From positions 1-62,401 of the forward strand of contig NZ_JAZGJQ010000013.1 of assembly GCF_036408855.1 (NCBI RefSeq): a stretch of 62,401 nucleotides of DNA, given 5' to 3'. Of this stretch, positions 1-7,503 are shown piece after piece. Positions within the stretch are counted from its first letter, which is position 1; every line of letters begins with the position of its first letter. This DNA comes from Olsenella_K absiana (GTDB taxonomy: Bacteria; Actinomycetota; Coriobacteriia; Coriobacteriales; Atopobiaceae). The position numbers and the translations under genes were made by a program. The notes under the pieces are model-generated. The model made no database searches and had not been told where the DNA came from. It saw only the letters and a list, made by a program, of their open reading frames with translations.

Positions 1-790
1 CAACCTGTTCCTCGACGAGCTCACGCGCGAGCAGAGGCGCGCCATAGAGGTGGTGACCGCCGACGGCGCGAGGTGGATAAGGCAGCTGGTCAAGCGCCGC
101 TGCCCCAACGCGAGGTGGGTCATGGACCCCTTCCACGTGGTCCAGTGGATGAACGACGCGCTCGACGCCGTGCGCTGCGAGGAGTGGAACGCCGCCAGGG
201 CCGCCGCCAGGGCCGCCAGGCCCAGGCCCGAGGGCAAGCGCGGCAGGCCTGCCAAAGGCGAGCTGCCGCCCGAGGAGGTCAGGGCGCTCGAGGAGGAGGC
301 GGCCTCCATCAAGGGCAGCCGCTACGCGCTCGTGAAGAGCCCCGAGGACCTCACCGACGGCCAGAGGGCGAGGCTCGAGGCGCTCAAGAAGAGGGCCGGC
401 TCGCGGCTGGTCAGGGCCTGGGAGCTCAAGGAGGACCTGCGGGCCGTCTTCCGGGCAGCCGACGGCTCCGAGGCCGCCGAGCTGCTCGACGACTGGATGC
501 ACAGGGCCGCCTACTGCAAGATCGCCAAGGTCGTCGCCGTGGAGAAGAAGGTGCGCCGCCGGCGCGACGACATCATCGCCGCAGTCGAGCTCGGCATCAG
601 CAACGGGCGCGTAGAGGCCATCAACAACAAGATCAAGGTGACGGTGAGGATGGGCTACGGCTTCCGCAACACCGACAACCTCGTGGCCCTGCTCATGCTC
701 AGGTGCGGCGACTGCCAGCCCCAGCTCCCGGGTCGCCCGGTGAAGGCGAGGAAGAAGGGCGTGAAGGGAGCGAAGAGCGTTGCTGCCTAG
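1..790 (+). CDS. ISL3-family transposase, 3' part (5' end outside window)
   Basis: The reading frame is open from base 2 of the window, so the gene starts upstream and only about its last 262 codons are here. The visible part has the DDE-type core of ISL3 transposases: an Asp in VTADGARW, the PFHVVQW stretch after it, a charged helical insert, and the C-terminal Glu in the segment NGRVEAINNKIK followed by GYGFRN. These landmarks are typical of the ISL3 family. The catalytic C-terminal half looks intact. The element's right end should lie just after the stop, around 791-830, where the sequence changes character, but the matching left end is not in the window. The gene has the high GC of the host, which suggests a resident element. 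Confidence 0.88.
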   Translation, partial: NLFLDELTREQRRAIEVVTADGARWIRQLVKRRCPNARWVMDPFHVVQWMNDALDAVRCEEWNAARAAARAARPRPEGKRGRPAKGELPPEEVRALEEEAASIKGSRYALVKSPEDLTDGQRARLEALKKRAGSRLVRAWELKEDLRAVFRAADGSEAAELLDDWMHRAAYCKIAKVVAVEKKVRRRRDDIIAAVELGISNGRVEAINNKIKVTVRMGYGFRNTDNLVALLMLRCGDCQPQLPGRPVKARKKGVKGAKSVAA

Positions 791-1316
791 GCTAGCCCCT
801 TGTCACACAAACTACCGAAGCCTCAAGAATAGTCAAACCGGTGTCTCAAAGGCGACAGCCACATCAGTAATATCTGTCGGGGAAGCGGACTCAGAGGTAG
901 ACACGGTCTCCCACTAGTATCTCTCTTCAGACTATTGACTCCGCTCGAACGTCCGCTTGCAATCGACGAAAATCTAGAACGGCCGCTCATGGTTGAACAT
1001 GTTTTCGCCGAACTTCCGAAGTATCCGGGGTTTCTTCCGCCCGTAGGCATGAAGTACTTCCACAGAATTGCGGAGAGGGCGCCCCAAGATTCATTGATGT
1101 TGTCGCGTCCAAATGGCAGGGCCCATTCACTGCTTGAGAGGTGGGAAGTAAGACGCTGGACATGTCCCAGATAAATAGGATAAGCGACATGCTGACCGAG
1201 AGCCGTAAGCCTGCAGGAGTGGGGAGAAGCCAAATCAGATTGTAATGGGGTAGAGGACAATCCGGAGTCAGCCTTTCGGCAGCTTCCGACAGGGCTGACA
1301 AAGGTGATAGTCCGAT
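791..1316. other. Spacer between two insertion sequences, no gene seen
   Basis: About 525 bases of moderate GC separate the ISL3 stop from the IS256-derived remnant. Short frames exist on both strands but none has a convincing start site or a recognisable family. The first 30-40 bases probably contain the right terminus of the ISL3 element. The rest may be debris of an older gene. Confidence 0.5.
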
Positions 1317-1785
1317 AACGTACAATTCCTTGCATACTTTAACAGAGGGAAGGTGTGCAGGCGACAAGGTGGGCGTGAACATCGCGGTATGATTCGAGTT
1401 ATCGCGGCAAGAGATATGCAGAAGGGGAATATGCTCGTGCCTGTCGTAGTGTCGGGTAAGCAATACCTGAAGGAGTGCGGGGAGCAGGTTCGTCAGTCTA
1501 TGGGGGACACGTTGAACGCCTACCCCGTAAGAACTGGCGCCGAATCTGTAACAACGATGCAATCAAGTGACCCGGACGCGAAATCAAGAGGTGAATGAGA
1601 GTGATCGGCACCTTCCCCGACAGGGCGAGTGCGCTCATGCTGGTGACTGTCAGTCCCGAGCACGTCACAGAGAGCGAGCGGGGGTCGCGGAGCCACCTGA
1701 AAGCATTGCTGCTAGACGTATATTCGTATCGGACGGCGAGCCGCCCACCTGTCGGAAAGTGTGAAAGAAACTTGAGGGTACCGGT
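1317..1785 (+). mobile_element. Internally deleted IS256-family copy (MITE-like remnant)
   Basis: Both ends match the intact IS256-family element near 3457-4788. The left part (1317 to about 1540) carries the same terminal sequence, the same leader and an ATG at 1431 opening a frame similar to the first ~30 codons of the intact transposase. The right part (about 1558 to 1785) matches its last ~60 codons, including the TFPD..SALML segment, and the right terminus. About 870 bases of the transposase middle are missing and the remaining frame has stops, so it cannot make transposase. It could be mobilised in trans if its ends still work. It ends 24 bases before the start codon of the ParB-domain gene. 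Confidence 0.82.
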
Positions 1786-1809
1786 AGACGAAGGATGGGT
1801 TGCTGAACT

Positions 1810-3342
1810 ATGAATGTGCGCAGAGCGATAGACGTCGTGGACCTCGTTATTGACGAGGAGAACCCCCGCTTTGAGGCGGTGTCCACTGAGGATGATGCGA
1901 TATATTCGATTCTTGTTGATCAAAGACTTGGGAATGGCAACAAGATATTGAACCTCGCTCGCGATATTGCCGAACATGGCCTTAATGCCTCCGAACTGCT
2001 CGTTGTCAGTCCGAAAGAGGGGACAAGGACCTATCTCGTTCGTGAGGGAAATCGCCGGGTAACTGCCATAAAGCTTTCTTTGAACAGCGCACGAATACCC
2101 GAAGACTTTCGCAAACTGGCTCCCCAGTTTGAGGAGCTGGCGCCGGCGATGCAAGCTCACCGCTGCATTGAGTGCTGCGTATGTGATGACGAACAGGAGA
2201 TTCGTAGGCTCCTTCTGCTACGTCACGGCGGCGAGAACAATGGCATCGGTACGGTGAAGTGGAACTCAACCCAAACGACACGCTTCAACGAGGAGGCTAA
2301 CCCACAAACCGCACGTGCGCTTTCCTTTGTTAAGCACCTGCAAAGAGACTATGGTCAAGGAGACTTATTCATAGCTGCTGCTGTTATTCCGCCTACTAAC
2401 CTTGGTAGATTGATTACCACGCCTGAGGTTCGTGAGATGTTAAGCATCGATGTGGCAGCTAGCGATGCACGCTATCGCGGCGGTCATGATGATCTCTTGC
2501 TTGACGTACTCTCGACGCTGAAAGACAAAGGCGTTGGAGCAATCTACGACAAGCGGGCGCGTATGCGACTTGTCGAAGAAGCTGCGGAACGCATTGAGCC
2601 TGATGGTGCAAGACAGGTACGACTCTCGCTTGGCACGCCGGATGAATATGAGGGAGAGGGCAGCTTAGGAGGAAGTGGTTGCAATGTTGTTATTCCGGGG
2701 ACCGAAAGAGCTCACACTAGTGCAGGCGTACCTGTCGATGCCACATCACTTGATTTCCAACACGCGACTCGTATGCAAGCGACTGCGGGAGCGCCTGAGT
2801 ATCAGCAGGCTAGAGATGCCCCAGATGAGAGCGTGGCCGGCGAGGAGCAAACTGATACAGCGGGTACAAGTGGTGCGACTCGTAGGAAGCCGGTGAGCCA
2901 CAGTCATGAAAAGAAGATGTTCGGTCATGCACTTCGACCAAAAGGCTGCAGGTCGAACGATTTATACCGGGGAATAGATTGGATTGATGAGCAGTATCTC
3001 AAGCACTCCGGCGAACTTGTCCATTTGCTCCCAATATTGGCCTTTTCACTACGACTGTTAATGGAGACTGTTGCTCGCGAGTACTTTGAATCTAAAGGCG
3101 AGGATTACGGGGACAAGGCGCTCACCAACTTTTTGAAGGGCGTGGCCAAGCCTGCGATTTCTGCGAAGGTAGATACAGCTGGGCGCAACAACATGGTACT
3201 TGCCTCCGAGTGGATTGATGGCAAGTTCAACTTCGAGGCCCTATTTGCAAAATGGGCACACGGTACACTTGCTGTCGATCGCTCCGCATTGGTGAGGCAA
3301 TCGGAACTCGTTGCTTTGATAATCGATGAGGTTTGGACGTAG
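1810..3342 (+). CDS. ParB N-terminal domain protein, island-encoded
   Basis: A 510-residue protein with a ParB/Srx-type N-terminal domain: ENPR at residues 17-20, a region around LARDIAEHGLN, and VREGNRRVTAIK with GNRR at 80-83. Domains of this fold bind CTP or ATP and occur in partition proteins and in nuclease-like defence proteins; which applies here cannot be read from sequence. Residues ~280-370 look like a low-complexity linker and the C-terminal ~140 residues are helical and unassigned. GC is clearly lower than in housekeeping genes, suggesting transfer. The gene stops 15 bases before a truncated OLD-like ATPase start, so the two were probably an operon. It begins 24 bases after an IS remnant, so its native promoter may be lost. 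The ATG is weakly supported by a ribosome site. Confidence 0.72.
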   Translation: MNVRRAIDVVDLVIDEENPRFEAVSTEDDAIYSILVDQRLGNGNKILNLARDIAEHGLNASELLVVSPKEGTRTYLVREGNRRVTAIKLSLNSARIPEDFRKLAPQFEELAPAMQAHRCIECCVCDDEQEIRRLLLLRHGGENNGIGTVKWNSTQTTRFNEEANPQTARALSFVKHLQRDYGQGDLFIAAAVIPPTNLGRLITTPEVREMLSIDVAASDARYRGGHDDLLLDVLSTLKDKGVGAIYDKRARMRLVEEAAERIEPDGARQVRLSLGTPDEYEGEGSLGGSGCNVVIPGTERAHTSAGVPVDATSLDFQHATRMQATAGAPEYQQARDAPDESVAGEEQTDTAGTSGATRRKPVSHSHEKKMFGHALRPKGCRSNDLYRGIDWIDEQYLKHSGELVHLLPILAFSLRLLMETVAREYFESKGEDYGDKALTNFLKGVAKPAISAKVDTAGRNNMVLASEWIDGKFNFEALFAKWAHGTLAVDRSALVRQSELVALIIDEVWT

Positions 3343-3357
3343 AGAGGCAAAGAGAGG

Positions 3358-3450
3358 TTGAAGGCCATTCGTCTATCCATTGAGGACTTCTGTCAGTTCG
3401 AGAACTGCGAGGTCGTTATCGGTAATAAGCTCACGGCTATCGCTGGTAGC
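3358..3450 (+). pseudogene. First ~31 codons of an OLD-like AAA ATPase, cut off by an IS
   Basis: From a TTG start at 3358 the frame reads an N-terminus nearly parallel to that of the OLD-like ATPase at 5843-7465: both share the IEDF..QF segment and NKLTAIAG, ending exactly where the Walker A loop should begin. The match stops at the boundary of the IS256-family element. No continuation appears beyond the element's right end, so the rest was deleted. The start is preceded by a purine-rich ribosome site and follows the ParB-domain gene by 15 bases. This is therefore the stump of a second, diverged ATPase copy that once followed the ParB gene. Confidence 0.8.
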
Positions 3451-3456
3451 TAGGCA

Positions 3457-4788
3457 ACGTACAATTCTTTGTGCACTTTGACAGCAGCATAGTGCCCAGG
3501 TAGCAAGGAGGGCATGGCTCGTCACGGTATGATTCGAGTTGTCGAGACAAGAAGCATACAGGAGGAAAGCCATGCCCGAGCCAATCGTAACACTGAACGA
3601 GGGGAGCCTGAAGGGGGACCTGAGGGAGCTGGTCCACCAGACGGTCGAGGACACGCCGGACGCACTGCTCGAGGAGGAGGCCGACGACCTGGTCGGCGCG
3701 GAGCGGTACGAGCGCACCGCCGGCCGCGAGGCCTACCGGGCGGGCCACTACGACCGCAGGCTCGCCACGACCTCGGGCGAGGTGACCCTCCACATGCCCA
3801 AGCTGAAGGGCGTGAGGTTCACCACCGCGATCATCGAGCGCTACCGCAGGCGCGAGACCTCCGTCGAGGAGGCGATGATCGAGATGTACCTGGCGGGCGT
3901 CTCGACGCGCAGGATCGAGGACGCGGGCGAGGCCCTCTGGGGTTCCAGCGTGTCCGCGTCCACCGTCTCCAACCTCAACGAGAAGGCCTTCGAGGCGGTG
4001 GAGGCGTGGCGCAGCCGGCCCCTCGAGCGCGCATACCCCTACGTCTGCGTGGACGGCACCTGCCTGAAGCGCAGCTGGGGAGGCTCCTACGAGAACGTGG
4101 CCGTCATGGTGGCCATCGGGGCGGACGACGACGGGTACGGGGAGGTGATAGGCGCCGCCGAGGGCCTCGCCGAGTCGTCCGAGTGCTGGCGCGATTTCCT
4201 CTCCTGGCCCGGGTCGCGGGGCCTCAGGGGCGTCCGGATGTTCGTCGGGGACAAGGCCGCCGGCATGGTCGGGTCGATCGCGGAGGTGTTCCCGGAAGCC
4301 GCGTACCAGAGGTGCACAGTCCACTTCTACCGCAATGCCCTGTCGAAGGTCCCGAAGTCGAGGCGCGCGAAGGTCGCCGCGATGCTGAGGGCCATCCATG
4401 CGACGGGGTCCCGCGAGGCCTCGGAGGCCAAGGCGCTGGCGGTGGCGGACGAGCTGGGGCGGATGGGGCTGAGGGAGGCCGCGAAGGTGGTGCGCGAGGG
4501 CTACGCGGAGACGCTCGCGCACGCGGGATTCCCGCAGGAGCACTGGCGTCGCATCCGCACCAACAACGCCATCGAGCGCATCAACCGCGAAATCAGGCGG
4601 CGCACGAGGGTGGTCGACACCTTCCCCGACGGGAGGAGCGCGCTCATGCTGGCGACCGCCAGGCCCGAGTACGTCGCCGAGAGCGAGTGGGGGTCGCGCC
4701 GCTACCTGGACGTGTCGCTGCTAGACGAGTAGCCGTACCGGACGGCGGGCCACCCACCTGTCAGAAAGTGCGCAAGAAACTTGACGGT
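3457..4788 (+). mobile_element. Intact IS256-family insertion sequence
   Basis: The element carries one full transposase gene and imperfect terminal inverted repeats. The left end reads GTACAATTCTTTGTGCACTT from about 3459, and the right end, read inward on the other strand, has GTCAAGTTTCTTGCGCACTT. The exact outer bases and the target duplication could not be fixed by eye. It interrupts the stump of the OLD-like ATPase. A deleted relative lies at 1317-1785. Confidence 0.85.
3572..4732 (+). CDS. IS256-family transposase
   Basis: A 386-residue mutator-type transposase that should cut and join the ends of its element. The start ATG at 3572 is chosen because AGGAGG lies 7 bases upstream; an earlier in-frame codon lacks this. 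The DDE landmarks are visible: Asp in CVDGTCLKRSWGG, Asp in FVGDKAAGM followed by the CTVHFYRN segment, and Glu in NNAIERINREIRRRTRVV. Length and the conserved C-terminal TFPDGRSALML block fit the family. No frameshift or stop is seen, so it may be active and able to act on the deleted copy upstream. Confidence 0.95.
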   Translation: MPEPIVTLNEGSLKGDLRELVHQTVEDTPDALLEEEADDLVGAERYERTAGREAYRAGHYDRRLATTSGEVTLHMPKLKGVRFTTAIIERYRRRETSVEEAMIEMYLAGVSTRRIEDAGEALWGSSVSASTVSNLNEKAFEAVEAWRSRPLERAYPYVCVDGTCLKRSWGGSYENVAVMVAIGADDDGYGEVIGAAEGLAESSECWRDFLSWPGSRGLRGVRMFVGDKAAGMVGSIAEVFPEAAYQRCTVHFYRNALSKVPKSRRAKVAAMLRAIHATGSREASEAKALAVADELGRMGLREAAKVVREGYAETLAHAGFPQEHWRRIRTNNAIERINREIRRRTRVVDTFPDGRSALMLATARPEYVAESEWGSRRYLDVSLLDE

Positions 4789-4950
4789 ACCCCACTGTAC
4801 GTCACTCTCTGCGCCTGGCGCACCTCTCTCCGCCATCAATATTACCCGCTATAAGCTGGCCTTTTGTCCATGGGCCGACAAATGAGGACGGCCCTAACCT
4901 GATGCCTTCAGGCTAAAGGGACGTCACAAAGTGGACGTTAATGGTGGCGT

Positions 4951-5802
4951 TCATCCCTCTGGCATTTTCATACCAGGGCTAAGCACAAGTCGTTCGGTAG
5001 CTACGTTGCGAGTACTTGAAGCGCTATAGGTAACCTCGATTTCACCAACCGTAATACCCCAGTCATCACTCGGAGCATACAGTTCGTTCACAAGTGCATC
5101 CGTGTCATAGGTAACCATCCATTTGCCACCATAAGACCGCATGCTCTTGGCCAAGACCCTATGATCATTATCGGTGAAGCTGTTCTCATACAACCCTGGT
5201 CCCTTCTTGACATATGGTGGGTCAAGATAGAGCAGAGAGTTGTTTTCCATGGCAGGCGCGATTTCTTTCATAAAGACAAGAGCGTCAAGATTGCAGAGCG
5301 TAATGTCTGCCGCCCGAGCAGCAATAGCCCGAACCTTTCTACAAAGTGTGGCTCTGTTGAATCTTGCATCAATCTTGTAAGCGCCAGTTTGCGCTTTTCC
5401 GCCGATTACACCGCCAGTGAGTATTCCGGAGCGATTAGTGCGATTGAGATAAAAGGCTGCCTTCCCTAATGCAAATGAGGGGCTGCTTGCTGACCGATAG
5501 ATGTCTCGGCAGGCATACCATTGATTCATATCCAGCGGGACTGTCTCAATGTAGTCGCATAACTCGTCAGAATGGTTAACAACAGCATCCCAAATACTAT
5601 AGACGGCAGGGTCATAATCATTCAGTACAACTTTCGAGACGTCGTCTCGAAGGAGGAGCTTCATTGCCAATCCCGCACCACCGCAGAAGGCTTCTGCATA
5701 GGTGCATCCGCGCAGGTCGTTAGCTTCAATCAGCGAAATGATGAAAGGGTAAATCTTGGATTTGCCTCCGGGGAATCGCAATGGCGTATAAGTGATTGGC
5801 AT
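4951..5802 (-). CDS. Dam-type adenine-N6 DNA methyltransferase
   Basis: A 283-residue class D12 methyltransferase. Motifs in order: PLRFPGGKSK at residues 7-16 (Dam family motif X), the SAM-binding loop EAFCGGAGLA at 37-46, and the catalytic DPPY at 194-197. Such enzymes methylate adenine in short sites, usually GATC, though the target here is unknown. The start at 5802 follows a strong GGAGG; an upstream in-frame extension is rejected. It is the last gene of the minus-strand island block, 40 bases after the OLD-like ATPase, and like it has a GC near 50 percent, well below the host. It may protect self DNA from its neighbour, or be a solitary methylase. Confidence 0.92.
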   Translation of the reverse strand: MPITYTPLRFPGGKSKIYPFIISLIEANDLRGCTYAEAFCGGAGLAMKLLLRDDVSKVVLNDYDPAVYSIWDAVVNHSDELCDYIETVPLDMNQWYACRDIYRSASSPSFALGKAAFYLNRTNRSGILTGGVIGGKAQTGAYKIDARFNRATLCRKVRAIAARAADITLCNLDALVFMKEIAPAMENNSLLYLDPPYVKKGPGLYENSFTDNDHRVLAKSMRSYGGKWMVTYDTDALVNELYAPSDDWGITVGEIEVTYSASSTRNVATERLVLSPGMKMPEG

Positions 5803-5842
5803 AATAGCACCTCCTTCCGAAAAAGATACTATCGCGTTATAA

Positions 5843-7465
5843 TTAGGGGTTGACAGGTCGTTTAGCCGTGTCCACAGGGTCAGCTGATGTTCTTCGGGCA
5901 ACGCTGTTGTAGGCAATTGTAAAAGCCTCAACGAAGCCCCATGCAGGATCAGGATTCGCGGCGACCCAACACTTGACTACACCAGCGCGGCTGAAGTCAT
6001 CTTCGCAATCCTTGAGCCATTCCTTGTACTTGTTCCTGTCGGGGCTGTATTGAGCGTAAACGCTGGTCAATGGACCATTCTCGGTGATCGACCTGTAGGT
6101 ATAGTCGTAACGTCCGAGGCTTTCCCACACAGGATCTGACTCATCGGCGCTGCTTAAAAAGTCCCAGATTATTTGCTCTGGTCGAACGGTCCCAGGCAAC
6201 CTCACAACGTTGTTGGCTTCTTTGAGGTAATGCTTCGGAATCTTTCCAAACTGGTCGTCTGTAACATCCCCATCGAAGACGATGATTCGATCCTTCATGT
6301 AGGGGTAGTCATGCTCATATAGTTGTATCAGCGTTTTGCAACCAAAGCTCGCTTCAATGAAGTCAACATGCGGCATTAGCGTGGGAGCCAGAGTCTCGAT
6401 GAGTTCCCGCATGAGCCATCTTGCCTCAGCGTCTTCGGAGAAGACGCCAACTCTTGGAGCAGACCCACCAGGCCCCCTGACAAACAAGTCGTTAGTCATC
6501 GTATGCCACGAGGGGTTTCTTTTTACCTCTAGCTTCCTGTTTGCATCGGTGAGGTAAGCAATCTCGACGTCGTTTGGTCCACTCTGGGCAAAGTGTCCAG
6601 TCTTGTCGACAAGGTATTCAAGTACAACGGTGCTGTGGGTGGTGAATATGACTTGAAAGCCGTATTTGCCTGATTCTTTCAGCAGCAAGTCAATAAGACG
6701 GCGCTGGGCAGCAGGATGCAAAGTGGCATCAACCTCGTCAATAAGAAGCAACCCACCATCCCACTCATCGCCAAGTTCGTGTTTTAGTTTCTTGAAAGAA
6801 AGAACAGCCATGAGTATCTGCCCAAGGTTATCCTGACCGGCAGAATTGGCGGCAGGACCATAGCTTCCAGTCTGCACGCCAGTTCCGTGTTTCCTCGAAT
6901 GGGCAATGTCAAAGCTACTTACAGACTCAATGGATGTCGAACGAATGCTGAGGATTCCTTTGTACTTATCTATGAACCAATCACGGTCGTCATCGTTGTC
7001 CCAGTGCTGAGTGTGGCGCTTCAATGCACCTTCTGCCACCTCTCCAAATGGGTACAGCCGTGACAAGCCAAGATAGATGACCGGGGATTCAAGTTTTGAC
7101 TCCGTTGTCTTCCCGTCGGACAACTGTCTTTTCGGGATAACGCGAAACCTGGTTCCCTTGTTTTGCCAAGCCGTCCTGAATACTACTGATTTATTGTTAC
7201 CATGTTCGCGGTAGTCGAGACGTATCTTTCTACCTGTGGGATCGTAATCGGGTGACCCAGAGAACAGTTCGGCAAATTCCCCGCGAAACGCTTTACCGAT
7301 ATACGTCTTGTGCCCACGTAGCTCGGATGAGTTAGCCAATAAGCCGAGTATCGTTGACTTCCCAGTACCGTTGTTGCCGGCAATAGCAGTCAACTTATTG
7401 CCAACGACAATCTCGCAGTCATTGAATTGTCTGAAGTCTTCAATGTAGAGACGGACAGCTTTCAA
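5843..7465 (-). CDS. OLD-like AAA ATPase with C-terminal TOPRIM-like domain
   Basis: A 540-residue protein starting with TTG at 7465 after AGGAAGG. Visible ATPase features: Walker A GNNGTGKST at 30-38, a signature-like SAGQDNLGQ at 208-216, Walker B LLLIDEVDATLHP near 239-251, and an H-loop TTH at 275-277. The C-terminal part has SEDAEARWLMRELIE with acidic residues near 344 and VFDGD at 396-400, fitting a TOPRIM nuclease core as in OLD-family proteins. OLD-family ATPase-nucleases act in several phage defence systems. It sits between the HEPN-DUF499 ATPase (38 bases upstream) and the Dam methylase, and its low GC matches the latter. A truncated paralogue lies at 3358. Confidence 0.85.
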   Translation of the reverse strand: MKAVRLYIEDFRQFNDCEIVVGNKLTAIAGNNGTGKSTILGLLANSSELRGHKTYIGKAFRGEFAELFSGSPDYDPTGRKIRLDYREHGNNKSVVFRTAWQNKGTRFRVIPKRQLSDGKTTESKLESPVIYLGLSRLYPFGEVAEGALKRHTQHWDNDDDRDWFIDKYKGILSIRSTSIESVSSFDIAHSRKHGTGVQTGSYGPAANSAGQDNLGQILMAVLSFKKLKHELGDEWDGGLLLIDEVDATLHPAAQRRLIDLLLKESGKYGFQVIFTTHSTVVLEYLVDKTGHFAQSGPNDVEIAYLTDANRKLEVKRNPSWHTMTNDLFVRGPGGSAPRVGVFSEDAEARWLMRELIETLAPTLMPHVDFIEASFGCKTLIQLYEHDYPYMKDRIIVFDGDVTDDQFGKIPKHYLKEANNVVRLPGTVRPEQIIWDFLSSADESDPVWESLGRYDYTYRSITENGPLTSVYAQYSPDRNKYKEWLKDCEDDFSRAGVVKCWVAANPDPAWGFVEAFTIAYNSVARRTSADPVDTAKRPVNP

Positions 7466-7503
7466 CCTATCGTACCTTCCTAGTACCAGCTCCTACCGAA
7501 GAC

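Noticed and set aside
3572..4732. Frameshift in the IS256 transposase suggested by overlapping long frames
   Set aside because: The frame from 3572 is complete with all catalytic residues; the overlapping frames are shadows.
5803..5931. Longer start for the Dam methylase
   Set aside because: The GGAGG lies before 5802 and family members begin just before PLRFPGGK.
7183..7383. Small genes inside the OLD-like ATPase region
   Set aside because: They lie in other frames of a well-conserved gene and have no ribosome sites.
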